NCBI RefSeq assembly: GCF_032598905.1
Contig: NZ_CP122458.1
Coordinates: 8,767,001-8,831,000 of the forward strand
DNA: 64,000 nt
Direction of reading: 5' to 3'
DNA from: Streptomyces sp. 11x1
Lineage (GTDB): Bacteria; Actinomycetota; Actinomycetes; Streptomycetales; Streptomycetaceae
Below are positions 8,883-19,193 of this stretch, one piece after another; positions within the stretch are counted from its first letter, which is position 1; each line of letters opens with the position of its first letter. The notes under the pieces were generated by a model. The model was not told where the DNA came from and made no database searches. It was given only the letters and a program-made list of their open reading frames with translations. A program made the position numbers and the translations under genes.

Positions 8883-10019
8883 ATGAGGGTCGGCACCAGC
8901 GGCACACCGGTGGCACGGGACGTGCGCGCCACATCCGCGCCCCGGCAGGGCGATCTCGCCGAACTGGGCATCGACCCCGACGACCTCCCCGACGGACTGG
9001 TCGTGGCCGACGAGAACGGCCGCGTGATCTGCTTCAACGCCGCCGCGGTCCGGATCACCGCCACCCCCGCCGCCGAGGCCCTCGGCCGCCCCCTCGATTG
9101 GGCCCTCCCCTTAGAAGACCTCGAAGGCCGCCGCTGGTGGCAGCTGACCGACCCGTACGGGGGCCTCGCCATCCGCGTCGGACAGCCCGAGCGGAACCTG
9201 CTGCTGCCCGGGGCGCGCGAGATCCTCGTATCGGCCCGCTACATCCGCAGCGAACCCACCGGCCCGGTCCGCCGGGTCGTCGTCTCGCTGCGCGACACCG
9301 AGGCCCGGCGCCGCACCGAACGCAGCCACGCCGAACTCATCGCCACCGTGGCCCACGAACTGCGCTCACCCCTGACCTCGGTCAAGGGGTTCACCGCGAC
9401 GCTGCTCGCCAAGTGGGAGCGGTTCACGGACGACCAGAAGAAGCTGATGCTGGAGACCGTCGACGCCGACGCCAACCGGGTCACCCGGCTCATCGCCGAG
9501 CTGCTCGACATCTCGCGCATCGACTCGGGCCGGCTCGAGGTGCGGCGGCAACCCGTCGACATGGGCGCGGCCGTCGGACGGCACATCCAGGCCTATGTCG
9601 CCGCCGGGCAGCCCGCCGACCGGTTCCTGCTGCGGATCGAGCAGCCGCTGCCTGATCTCTGGGCCGACCCGGACAAGATCGACCAGGTGCTGAGCAACCT
9701 GCTGGAAAATGCGGTGCGGCACGGCGAGGGAACCGTCACGATTGACGTCACGGCCACGGCGTCCCCCCGGGAGGGCGAGGACACCGCCACGTCGGTCACG
9801 GTGAGCGACGAGGGCAGTGGCATTCCGGAGGAGTCCATGAACCGCGTCTTCACCCGCTTCTGGCGGGGCAGCAAGCGCGGGGGCACCGGTCTCGGGCTGT
9901 ACATCGTCAAGGGCATCGTCGAAGCCCACGGCGGCACCATCACCGTCGGACGCGCCCCCGGTGGCGGCGCCGAGTTCCGATTTACGTTGCCCGTGGCGGC
10001 GCCGGCCTATCTGGCGTGA
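8883..10019 (+). CDS. PAS-domain sensor histidine kinase
   Basis: 378 aa. A PAS-like sensory domain (residues ~35-135, beginning DDLPDGLVVADENGRVICFN) is followed by the dimerisation/phosphoacceptor helix with His158 in ELIATVAHELRSPLT. The HATPase domain shows the N box (LSNLLENAVRH), G1 (VSDEGSGIP) and G2 (GGTGLGLYIVK). No transmembrane helix is present, so it is probably a cytoplasmic kinase sensing an internal signal through PAS. No response-regulator gene is adjacent. Confidence 0.9.
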   Translation: MRVGTSGTPVARDVRATSAPRQGDLAELGIDPDDLPDGLVVADENGRVICFNAAAVRITATPAAEALGRPLDWALPLEDLEGRRWWQLTDPYGGLAIRVGQPERNLLLPGAREILVSARYIRSEPTGPVRRVVVSLRDTEARRRTERSHAELIATVAHELRSPLTSVKGFTATLLAKWERFTDDQKKLMLETVDADANRVTRLIAELLDISRIDSGRLEVRRQPVDMGAAVGRHIQAYVAAGQPADRFLLRIEQPLPDLWADPDKIDQVLSNLLENAVRHGEGTVTIDVTATASPREGEDTATSVTVSDEGSGIPEESMNRVFTRFWRGSKRGGTGLGLYIVKGIVEAHGGTITVGRAPGGGAEFRFTLPVAAPAYLA

Positions 10020-10094
10020 GCACCACGGGCGCGTTCGTACACCTCCACCCCGTTAGACTCGGCCTTTGGCACCTTTGTGTCCCAAAAACCGTGA

Positions 10095-11275
<1,181 letters not shown>

Positions 11276-11276
<1 letters not shown>

Positions 11277-13789
11277 TGCGGGTCCCGCTTTCCTGGCTGC
11301 GGGAGTACGTCGACCTGCCGGCCACCGAGACCGGTCGTGACGTCCAGGCCAAGCTCATCTCGGCCGGCCTGGAGGTGGAGACCGTCGAGCAGCTCGGCGA
11401 CGGCCTCAAGGGCCCCCTCGTCGTCGGTCAGGTGCTGACCATCGAGGAGCTGACGGAGTTCAAGAAGCCCATCCGCTTCTGCACCGTCGACGTCGGCACC
11501 GCCAACGGCACCGGCGAGCCCCAGGAGATCGTCTGCGGCGCCCGCAACTTCGCCGTCGGCGACAAGGTCGTCGTGGTCCTCCCGGGCGCCGAACTGCCCG
11601 GCGGCTTCGCCATCTCCGCCCGCAAGACCTACGGCCGCAACTCCCACGGCATGATCTGCTCCAGCGACGAGCTGGGCATGGGCGACGACGGCACCAAGGG
11701 CATCATCGTGCTGCCGCCGGAGACCGAGGTCGGCAAGGACGCGATCGAGCTCCTGGAGCTGGTCGACGAGGTCCTCGACATCGCCGTCACGCCCGACCGC
11801 GGCTACTGCCTGTCGATCCGCGGCGTCGCCCGCGAGACCGCCATCGCCTACGGTCTGCCGCTGCGCGACCCGGCCCTCCTCGACGTCCCCGGGCCGAACG
11901 CGTTCGGGCACCCCGTCCAGGTCTCCGACCCGCTCGGCTGCGACCGCTTCACCGCCCGCACCGTCACCGGGCTCGACCCCGAGGCGCGCTCCCCGATCTG
12001 GCTCAAGCGCCGGCTGCAGAAGGTCGGCATGCGCCCGATCTCGCTCGCCGTCGACATCACCAACTACGTGATGATGGAGCTGGGCCAGCCGCTGCACGCG
12101 TACGACCGCTCCCTCGTCCAGGGCACCATCGGCGTCCGCCGGGCCGAGGAGGGCGAGAAGATCGTCACCCTCGACGGCACCACCCGCACCCTCCACGCCG
12201 AGGACCTGGTGATCACCGACGAGCGCGGCCCCATCGGCCTCGCGGGTGTCATGGGCGGCGCCGACACCGAGATCGCCGATCACGACGATGTGGAGAACGC
12301 CTCCGTCGACGTCGTCATCGAGGCCGCCCACTTCGACCAGGTCGCCATCGCGCGCACGGCCCGCCGGCACAAGCTGTCGTCGGAGGCGTCCCGCCGCTTC
12401 GAGCGCGGCGTCGACCCGCTGGCCGCGGCCGCCGCCGCGCAGCGCACCGTCGACCTGCTCGTGCTCCTCGCGGGCGGCACCGCCGACGCGGGCGTCACCG
12501 AGGTGATCGCCCCGTCCGCGCCCCGCACGATCACGATCCCGGCGGACCACCCGGACCGGGTCGCGGGGGTCGAGTACGGCCGGGAGACCGTCGTACGCCG
12601 CCTCCAGGAGGTCGGCTGCGACGTCTACGGGCAGGACGAGCTGATCGTCACCGTGCCGTCGTGGCGGCCCGACCTCACCGACCCGAACGACCTCGCCGAA
12701 GAGGTCATCCGGCTGGAGGGCTACGAGAACCTGCCCTCCACGCTGCCCAAGCCCCCCGCGGGGCGCGGCCTCACCCAGCGGCAGCGACTGCACCGCCGGG
12801 TCGGGCGGGCGCTGGCCGGTGCCGGATACGTCGAGGCGCCGAACTACCCCTTCATCGGCGAGCAGGTCTTCGACCAGCTCGGTCTGGAGGCGGACGACCC
12901 GGCCCGCCGCGTCGTCAGGCTCACCAACCCGCTGAGCGACGAGGAGCCCGCGCTGCGCACCTCGCTGCTGCCGGGTCTGCTGGGCGCGCTGCGGCGCAAC
13001 GACGGCCGGGGCACGCACGACCTCGCCCTGTTCGAGACCGGCCTGGTCTTCCTCCCCCGCGAGGAGCAGCGGGTCGCCGTCGCGCTGCCGGTCGACCGCC
13101 GGCCCACCGACGAGGAGATCGCGACGCTGAACGCCGCGCTGCCCGAGCAGCCGCGCCACGTCGCCGTCGTCGTCGCCGGGGCCCGTGAGCAGGCCGGCTG
13201 GTGGGGCAAGGGCCGTCCGGCCGACTGGGCCGACACCGTCGAGGCGGGCCGCGCGGTCGCCCGCGAGGCCGGTGCCGAACTGATTGTCCGCAAGGGCCAG
13301 TACGGTCCCTGGCACCCTGGCCGCTGCGCCGAGTTCGTGGTCGTCGCCGACGGCACCGAGCGGGTCGTCGGCCACGCCGGTGAGCTGCACCCGCGCGTCC
13401 TGGAGGCCCTCGGGCTGCCGGCCCGGACCGCCGCGATGGAGATCGACCTGGACGCCCTGGAGCAGGTGGGGGACAGCACCCCGCAGGCGCCGAGCATCTC
13501 CACGTTCCCGGTCGCCACGCAGGACGTCGCGCTCGTCGTCGACGCGTTCGTGCCGCACGCCGACGTGGAGGCCGCGCTGCGTGAGGGCGCGGGTGAACTC
13601 CTGGAGGGCATCCGGCTGTTCGACGTGTACGAGAACGCCGAGCAGCTGGGTGACGGGCGGAAGTCGCTGGCGTACGCGATGCGCTTCCGCGCCGCGGATC
13701 GCACGCTGACCGTGGACGAGGCGTCGGCGGCCCGGGACGCGGCGGTCGCCCTCGCGGGCGAGCGTACGGGGGCCGTGCTGCGTAGTTAG
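11276..13789 (+). CDS. pheT: Phenylalanyl-tRNA synthetase beta subunit
   Basis: 837 aa, full length. Domains in order: N-terminal EMAP-like tRNA-binding fold (residues ~40-150), B3/B4 editing domain ([14 protein letters not shown]), B5, catalytic-like core, and the C-terminal ferredoxin-fold anticodon-binding domain (from about [18 protein letters not shown]). Translationally coupled to pheS. Confidence 0.96.
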
Positions 13790-13849
13790 GGCGTTTGAGG
13801 GGTGGGGGACTGCGGTCGTACGGCGGCTGCGGGTCGTTCGTGGCTTGTC

Positions 13850-13869
13850 GCGCAGTTCCCCGCGCCCCT
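13850..13869. repeat. Single arm of the Streptomyces dispersed repeat
   Basis: GCGCAGTTCCCCGCGCCCCT, identical to the arm at 7787-7806. No partner arm lies nearby; the perfect reverse complement is at 16429-16448, on the other side of the IS110 element and the phosphatase gene. Confidence 0.7.
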
Positions 13870-13916
13870 TGTGGGGGGGGTGCTTCTATCTGTTCGGTCA
13901 AGGGCTGTGGGCTTGG

Positions 13917-15128
13917 TCAGGCTGTTTGTTCGTGCCCGGGCTGGTAGAGGGTGCGGTGTTTGAGCATGGCGTGCAGGACGTCGACGCGGCGGCGGGTGAG
14001 GCAGATGAGGGCGGCGTTGTGGCGCTTCTTCTCCGCGCGTTTCCTGTCGTAGTAGGCCCGCGATTCGGGGCTGCTCAGGGAAGCGAACGAGGCCAGGAAC
14101 AGGGCCCGTTTGAGCGTCTTGTTGCCGCCGCGGGGTGGTCCTTCGCCCCGGATGGAGGTTCCGGAGCGGCGTGTGGTGGGGGTCAGTCCCGCGTAGGAGG
14201 CCAGGTGGGCGGCGGTGGGGAACGCGCTGGCGTCGCCGACCTCGGCCAGGATGCGGGCGCCGGTCCTGACCGCGACCCCGGGCATGGAGGTCAGGACCTT
14301 CGCGAGAGGGTGGGCCTCCAGCAGTGCGGCGACCCGCGTCTCCAGGACGTCCCGGCGCTTGAGGAGCACGGCGAGGGCCTCGGCCAGACCGGAGACGATC
14401 TCCCCCGCCGAGGCTGTGCCGGGAACCTGCACGGTCTGCTCTGCCAGGGCGGTGGTGATCTGGTCGGCCAGGGTGTGAGCGCTGCGCATCCGCGGGGCGG
14501 CCTGGAGCATGACCTGCGCGATCTGCTCGGTGCCGGCCTGGGCCAGCTGGGTGGGGGAGCCGTAGGTCTGCAGCAGGGCCAGGACGGCCGGGTGGCGCAG
14601 GCGGGGCCCGAGGACGCGTTCGAGTGCGGGGTGGACGGAGGTGAGCAGGCCGCGCAGCCGGTTGGAGGTGCGGGTGGCGTCCTGGGCGAGGTCGTCGTCG
14701 TGGCCCAGGACCATGGTCAGTTCGGCCCGCACGCTCTCGTCGGGATCGATGGAATGCAGCAGGTGGGGCATGGTGCGGGCGGCATCGGCGATGACGTAGG
14801 CGTCGCGAGCGTCGGTCTTGCCGGTGCCGGGGTGCAGATCGGCCAGCCGGCGCATCGACAGGCCGGGCAGGTAGGCGACTTCGCATCCACAGGCGCGGGC
14901 GACGGTGACCGCCAGGGTGCCGATGGAGGCCGGCTGGTCGACCACGACCAGGACCTTCCCCTTGCGCCCCAGGCGGTTGAACAGCTCGCGCAGCTGGGGC
15001 TCGTTGTTGGGCAGCGGTTTGTCGAAGGCCGTGCGGCCATCACGCAGCAGGGCCGTGCCGTGATGCTCGGACTTGCCGACGTCCAGGGCGCAGAAGACAT
15101 CGATCGATGGGAAGTCGTTGCTGGTCAC
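13917..15128 (-). CDS. IS110-family transposase (DEDD recombinase)
   Basis: 403 aa from a GTG preceded by GGGAGGG; an open frame continues upstream but has no comparable ribosome-binding site. The N-terminal RuvC-like DEDD domain starts VFCALDVGKSEHHG and includes VVVDQPASIG and GKTDARDAYVIADAAR. The C-terminal Tnp2 domain (LTSMPGVAVRTGARILAE, then YAGLTPTTRRSGTS with a candidate catalytic Ser, then KTLKRALFLASFASL) is complete. IS110 enzymes move by a bridge-RNA-guided mechanism. The copy looks intact. Confidence 0.93.
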   Translation of the reverse strand: MTSNDFPSIDVFCALDVGKSEHHGTALLRDGRTAFDKPLPNNEPQLRELFNRLGRKGKVLVVVDQPASIGTLAVTVARACGCEVAYLPGLSMRRLADLHPGTGKTDARDAYVIADAARTMPHLLHSIDPDESVRAELTMVLGHDDDLAQDATRTSNRLRGLLTSVHPALERVLGPRLRHPAVLALLQTYGSPTQLAQAGTEQIAQVMLQAAPRMRSAHTLADQITTALAEQTVQVPGTASAGEIVSGLAEALAVLLKRRDVLETRVAALLEAHPLAKVLTSMPGVAVRTGARILAEVGDASAFPTAAHLASYAGLTPTTRRSGTSIRGEGPPRGGNKTLKRALFLASFASLSSPESRAYYDRKRAEKKRHNAALICLTRRRVDVLHAMLKHRTLYQPGHEQTA

Positions 15129-15420
15129 CGGGCTTTCCCTCCCCTCCCGGCACAATGGGTGGCCTGCCGGGACACCGGAGATCGGCAGCCACATTACGCA
15201 GCCCTGCCCATGGGCGGACACGCTTCCATCAGCGATCAACCGGTGCCGCCGGGACCAGTGACAGCACCCCCCGGATCATCAAGGACAGGGGCAAAGAGTC
15301 ATACCGGCCCCGATGGCCACGAACCCGAACCGGGCTCTACGAAGAAGGTAATGGGCGAGCCCCCCACACCCCCATCAGCCCTCAGCGGTCACCTCACTCA
15401 TCCGGGTGACAATCTCGGGT
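15129..15420 (-). ncRNA. Candidate bridge-RNA region of the IS110 element
   Basis: This 292-bp stretch upstream of the transposase start has no convincing reading frame. In the IS110 group the non-coding left end between the element tip and the transposase encodes the bridge RNA. A stem with perfect 8-nt arms is visible (TCCCGGCA at 15145-15152, TGCCGGGA at 15165-15172). Target- and donor-binding loops were not resolved by eye. Confidence 0.4.
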
Positions 15421-15510
15421 GATCTACCCGAACAGGGCACGTGGTCGACAGAATCGGACCGGCCTCTCTGGGCCGTACACGCTGTCCGGGCCTGATGGGG
15501 GGCCAACGGC

Positions 15511-16503
15511 ATGATTCGCAACAGGGCTGGGGTTCCTCGTCGTGCGTGGTCCCGGGGGCGCCGCCTGTCCAGTCGGCTCGGGGCCGGGATCGTCGGCGGT
15601 GCCGTGGTCCTCGCGGCCGGCACCGGGATGATGCTGCACGTCAGGCGGAAGTTGCTGCGGGAAGTGCGGCAGGCGCGCGCGGTCGCGGGCGTCGCCCGGA
15701 GCCTGCTGCTCCGGCCGCTGCCCGCGCGGATCGACGGGCTCGCCACCGCCGCCGCCCAGCTCTCCGCCGACCGGGGCGCGACCGTCGGTGGCGATCTGTA
15801 CGAGGTGATCGCCACCGAGCACGGGGTACGGGTCGTGATGGGCGACGTACGCGGCCACGGCCTCCCCGCCGTCGGGACCGTCGCCGCCGTCCTCGGCTGC
15901 TTCCGCGAGGCCGTCCACGACGAGGCCGAACTCGCCGGCGTCCTCACCCGCCTCGACCGTGCCCTCGCCCGCCATCTCCGGGACCGCGCCCGCACCGAGG
16001 CCATGGAGGAATTCGTCACCGTCCTCCTGCTGGAGATCACCCCCGACGGCGATCTCCACGCCCTCAACTGCGGCCATCCCTGGCCCTACCTGCTCAGCGT
16101 CGGCCGCGCGTCGCCCGTCACCCGGGCCGACCCCCTGCCCCCGCTCGGCCTCTTCCCGCTGCCCGCCGAGCTCCCGGTCACGCCCTGCGGCCAACTCCTC
16201 CCGGGCGAGGCCCTGTTCCTGCACACGGACGGAGTGGAGGACGCGAGGGACGGCCAGGGCCGCTTCTTCCCCCTGGCGGCCACGCTGAGGGAAGCCGTAC
16301 GCGGCCGACCCGTCTGTCCCCAGGCCGTCCTGCGGGCCGTGTTCTGGCAACTTCTCCGCCACACAGGAGGAAGGCCCATGGACGACATCGCGATACTGCT
16401 ACTCCGTAACGACCGCCCGTTTGTTCTTAGGGGCGCGGGGAACTGCGCGATCAGCCACGATGCACCCGCACCCGACAACCCACCGGTCGCCCCCACCCCG
16501 TAG
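15511..16503 (+). CDS. PP2C/SpoIIE-type serine/threonine phosphatase, membrane-anchored
   Basis: 330 aa. A basic N-terminus and one transmembrane helix (residues ~24-42, GIVGGAVVLAAGTGMML) precede a SpoIIE-like PP2C domain. Metal-binding motifs are visible: GGDLYEV, VVMGDVRGHGLPA, LHTDGVEDARD and DDIAILLL. Such proteins usually dephosphorylate anti-anti-sigma factors. After the last PP2C motif the frame runs into a copy of the dispersed repeat (16429-16448), so the final ~25 residues (RGAGNCAISHD...) are repeat-encoded. Confidence 0.85.
   Translation: MIRNRAGVPRRAWSRGRRLSSRLGAGIVGGAVVLAAGTGMMLHVRRKLLREVRQARAVAGVARSLLLRPLPARIDGLATAAAQLSADRGATVGGDLYEVIATEHGVRVVMGDVRGHGLPAVGTVAAVLGCFREAVHDEAELAGVLTRLDRALARHLRDRARTEAMEEFVTVLLLEITPDGDLHALNCGHPWPYLLSVGRASPVTRADPLPPLGLFPLPAELPVTPCGQLLPGEALFLHTDGVEDARDGQGRFFPLAATLREAVRGRPVCPQAVLRAVFWQLLRHTGGRPMDDIAILLLRNDRPFVLRGAGNCAISHDAPAPDNPPVAPTP
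16429..16448. repeat. Streptomyces dispersed repeat arm inside the phosphatase 3' end
   Basis: AGGGGCGCGGGGAACTGCGC, the exact reverse complement of the arm at 13850-13869. It is read through by the phosphatase frame, which stops 55 bp later. Confidence 0.7.
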
Positions 16504-16643
16504 TCGCCCCCGTCCCACCCGGCCAGGGCCACCGCACTGTACGAGGGGGAGCCGGCGGCCCGGCCGGCCTCTTGGCGAGGGATCCCAGTCAACCTGTCCG
16601 AAACTCTCTGCGACAGCGCGCACACAGCCCGGATTGGGGCGTT

Positions 16644-16666
16644 CCCTTCACACCCCGTGTGAAGGG
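16644..16666. promoter_or_regulatory. Perfect inverted repeat upstream of the HTH-TPR regulator (candidate operator)
   Basis: CCCTTCACAC-CCC-GTGTGAAGGG: 10-bp perfect arms with a 3-bp centre, 50 bp before the start codon. A TACGCT hexamer, a possible -10, follows at 16675-16680. The position fits autoregulation by the downstream gene product. Confidence 0.5.
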
Positions 16667-16715
16667 GGAGGCGCTACGCTGCGATTCGCCGGCACCGAGC
16701 CACCGGAGGGCCTCC

Positions 16716-18056
16716 ATGCAGCCCAACACCCTGCTCGACGCGATCCTCGACGAGGCCGGTATCTCCCACGCCGGTCTCGCCGCCCACGTCAATCAGGCGG
16801 GGCGGGCCCGGGGGCTGGCGCTGAGATACGAACACACCGCCGTGGCACGGTGGTTGAAGGGGCAGCGGCCGCGAGGACAGGTGCCCGACCTGATCTGTGA
16901 GGTGCTCGCCGGGCGGCTGCGCAGGACCGTCACCCTCGACGACATCGGGCTCGGCGTGCCGGGCGAGGCCGCCTCCCCGCACGGTGCCGGGCTCTCCGGT
17001 TTCGTGGAGCGCGCCACCGCCCTGTGGCGCTCCGACGAACAACAGCGGCCCCATGTCCTGGGCGCCCCCGCCGTCACCGGGACCCCCGCCGTGATGCCCG
17101 TCTGGGAGTGGGAGAACCCGCCGGAGGACGTCGACGTCTCCCGTGGGGGACGGCATCAGGTCAGCATGGCCGACATCGAGATGCTGCGCGCCGCCCGGAC
17201 GCATTACGAGCAGCTGTACCGCAAGGCCGGGGGCGTCGCCACCCGCACCCGGATCGTCGGGTTCCTCAACGCCGAGGCCGCGCCGCTGCTGCGGGGCAGC
17301 TACACCGACGCCACCGGCCGCCAACTGCACCGGGCCACTGGGGGGTTGGTCGCGATCGCCGGGATCTGCGCGTACGACTCCGACGCCCACGGTCTGGCCC
17401 AGCGCTACTTCCACCAGGCGCTGCGGCTGGCCAAGGCCAGCGGGGACCGGGGGCTGGGGGCGTACGTGATCGCGCTCCTGGTCAACCAGTCGCTGTTCAT
17501 GCGGGAGTACCGGCAGGCCGTCGCCTTCGCCGAGGCGGCGCTGCGCACGGCCGGCACGGACATCACCCCGGCGCTCGCCTCCGATCTGTACGCGATGCAG
17601 GCGAAGGCGTACGCGCACCTCGGCGACGGCACGAGCTCGCTGTCCTGCATCCGGCGGGCGGAGCAGGCCGCCGAGCGCATCCGGCGCGGGTGCGAACCCG
17701 ATGAGACCGGCTATGTCCAACCCGGCCTGGTGAACGTACAGGTGGCGGAGGCACTGCTCAGCCTCGGTGACCTGACGGCCGCGGCGGAGCACGCCGCGGC
17801 GGCCGTCGACTCCCCGGCGCACGACCGGGGGCGGGTGCACCGGCTCGCGATGTTCAGCCAGATCGAACTGCGGCAGGGCAACGCGGACAAGGCGGTGGCC
17901 ACCGCCGTCGAAATGGCCGAGCGGGCACGCGGAATGGAGTCCATGCGCCTGCGTGACAGACTGCGGGCGGTCCGCGAGCACCTCGTGCGCAGCGGCTGCG
18001 CGGGAACCTCCGAGGCCGCCGAACTCATCGACGGGGCACTGCGCGTACCGCTCTGA
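16716..18056 (+). CDS. Helix-turn-helix / tetratricopeptide-repeat transcriptional regulator
   Basis: 446 aa; the ATG is preceded by GGAGGG. The N-terminal ~70 residues form a DNA-binding domain (AGISHAGLAAHVNQ, then HTAVARWLKGQRPRG). A long all-helical region with TPR-like repeats follows (for example GLAQRYFHQALRLAKASGD and LASDLYAMQAKAYAHLGD). This is the plan of a large streptomycete regulator family related to NsdA-type developmental and antibiotic repressors. Its place after pheT is typical of Streptomyces. The signal is unknown. Confidence 0.82.
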   Translation: MQPNTLLDAILDEAGISHAGLAAHVNQAGRARGLALRYEHTAVARWLKGQRPRGQVPDLICEVLAGRLRRTVTLDDIGLGVPGEAASPHGAGLSGFVERATALWRSDEQQRPHVLGAPAVTGTPAVMPVWEWENPPEDVDVSRGGRHQVSMADIEMLRAARTHYEQLYRKAGGVATRTRIVGFLNAEAAPLLRGSYTDATGRQLHRATGGLVAIAGICAYDSDAHGLAQRYFHQALRLAKASGDRGLGAYVIALLVNQSLFMREYRQAVAFAEAALRTAGTDITPALASDLYAMQAKAYAHLGDGTSSLSCIRRAEQAAERIRRGCEPDETGYVQPGLVNVQVAEALLSLGDLTAAAEHAAAAVDSPAHDRGRVHRLAMFSQIELRQGNADKAVATAVEMAERARGMESMRLRDRLRAVREHLVRSGCAGTSEAAELIDGALRVPL

Positions 18057-18153
18057 CGCCGTCCCGGGGCGCGGCCGTGCACCGGCTGTGCGCCTGCTGT
18101 CACCAAGCTCCTGCTGCGATATTGCCACTTACTCGGCGGAAGGTGGCAGAACC

Positions 18154-18699
18154 GTGCAGTGGACGAAACAGAGCGAACAAACTGTGTACTCGAACCGCTG
18201 GTTCAGCGTCAATCTCGCGGATGTGGCGTTGCCGGACGGGCGGCACCTCGATCACTTCCTGATACGGCTGCGGCCCGTCGCCGTGGCCACCGTGGTCAAC
18301 GAGTCGAACGAGGTGCTGCTCCTGTGGCGGCACCGCTTCATCACCGACAGCTGGGGCTGGGAGCTCGCGGCGGGCGTCGTCGAGGACGGCGAAGCCATCG
18401 CCGAGGCGGCGGCCCGTGAACTGGAGGAGGAGACCGGATGGCGGCCGGGACCCCTGCGCCACCTGATGAGCGTCGAGCCCTCCAACGGGCTCGCCGACGC
18501 CCGGCACCACATCTACTGGGCCGACGAGGGCGCGTACGTCGGTCACCCCGTGGACGACTTCGAGTCGGACCGTCGGGAATGGGTCCCCCTCAAGCTCGTC
18601 CCCGACATGGTCGCCCGCGGCGAGGTCCCGGCCGCCAACATGGCGGCCGCTCTGCTCCTGCTGCACCACCTACGGCTCGGGCAGGACGCCCAGTCCTGA
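18154..18699 (+). CDS. NUDIX hydrolase
   Basis: 181 aa from GTG. A full Nudix box (G-x5-E-x7-RE-L-x-EE-x-GW) is at residues 74-96, with the metal-binding glutamates intact. The overall form resembles ADP-ribose or nucleoside-diphosphate-X pyrophosphatases, but the substrate cannot be told. It lies 97 bp after the HTH-TPR gene. Confidence 0.88.
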   Translation: MQWTKQSEQTVYSNRWFSVNLADVALPDGRHLDHFLIRLRPVAVATVVNESNEVLLLWRHRFITDSWGWELAAGVVEDGEAIAEAAARELEEETGWRPGPLRHLMSVEPSNGLADARHHIYWADEGAYVGHPVDDFESDRREWVPLKLVPDMVARGEVPAANMAAALLLLHHLRLGQDAQS

Positions 18700-18729
18700 C
18701 TCCCCCGTCGCGTCCCGCCCGAGGGGCCC

Positions 18730-19017
18730 TCACCGGCCCAACGCCTGCCAGATGGACACCACCAGGGCGCCCAGGGCCGTGAGGGCCGCCACCGCGGGCA
18801 GCGGCCAGCGGGCGTGCTCCAGGCTGACGACCCGCGCGCTCAGATCGTCCAGTTCCTTGGCGGTCTGCTCGGCGCGGTGGCTCAGCAGGGTGTGCCCGCC
18901 TTCGACGCGCGCGTGCGCCACGTCCAGACGGCGGCGTAACTCTGCGAGTTCGCCATGGAGCACGGGATGCTCGGGGTCGATGGCCACGAGTCCGCTCCTT
19001 TCTGTAGTCGTCGTCAT
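18730..19017 (-). CDS. Small coiled-coil protein with a C-terminal membrane anchor
   Basis: 95 aa starting MTTTTERSGLVAIDPEHP. A heptad-like helical stretch (residues ~15-65, with LAELRRRLDVAHARVEGG) is followed by one hydrophobic helix (LPAVAALTALGALVVSIWQAL) and a 2-3 residue tail, so it is a tail-anchored type. The start could be 15 bp further upstream (MRMQG). I do not recognise a named family. Confidence 0.65.
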   Translation of the reverse strand: MTTTTERSGLVAIDPEHPVLHGELAELRRRLDVAHARVEGGHTLLSHRAEQTAKELDDLSARVVSLEHARWPLPAVAALTALGALVVSIWQALGR

Positions 19018-19119
19018 CCCTTGCATGCGCACGTGAAGTCAACTCGCCTGGTGGGCGCGTGGGGAGAGTGTGCGAGCGGCATATGCGGGTCCGCCGCGCA
19101 CACGGTGTGTGAATACGAC

Positions 19120-19150
19120 GGGCCCGGCACCGTCTCCGGTGCCGGGCCCG
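19120..19150 (-). terminator. Hairpin terminator downstream of the hydroxybutyryl-CoA dehydrogenase gene
   Basis: GGGCCCGGCACCG at 19120-19132 pairs perfectly with the CGGTGCCGGGCCC that follows a 4-nt loop. It lies 44 bp past the dehydrogenase stop; no long U-tract. Confidence 0.65.
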
Positions 19151-19193
19151 CGCGTGAAAGGAACTGACCGTGCGTAGTCGGACGGCCGGGGGA

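Larger units (their letters stand above)
13872..15421 (-). mobile_element. IS110-family insertion sequence (ends approximate)
   Basis: The intact transposase with ~290 bp of non-coding DNA on its 5' side, the usual IS110 layout. I found no terminal inverted repeats, as expected for this family, so the ends are estimates. The left limit is placed after the dispersed-repeat arm and the right limit before the phosphatase promoter region. Inserted just downstream of pheT. Confidence 0.5.

Noticed and set aside
13845..15422. 525-residue frame antisense to the IS110 transposase
   Set aside because: Gly/Gln/Val-rich translation with no family resemblance; the opposite strand has a clear full-length transposase.
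13850..16448. Composite element bounded by the perfectly inverted 20-bp arms at 13850 and 16429
   Set aside because: The same arm occurs at 7787 and is a known dispersed streptomycete repeat; the interval also contains a core phosphatase gene.
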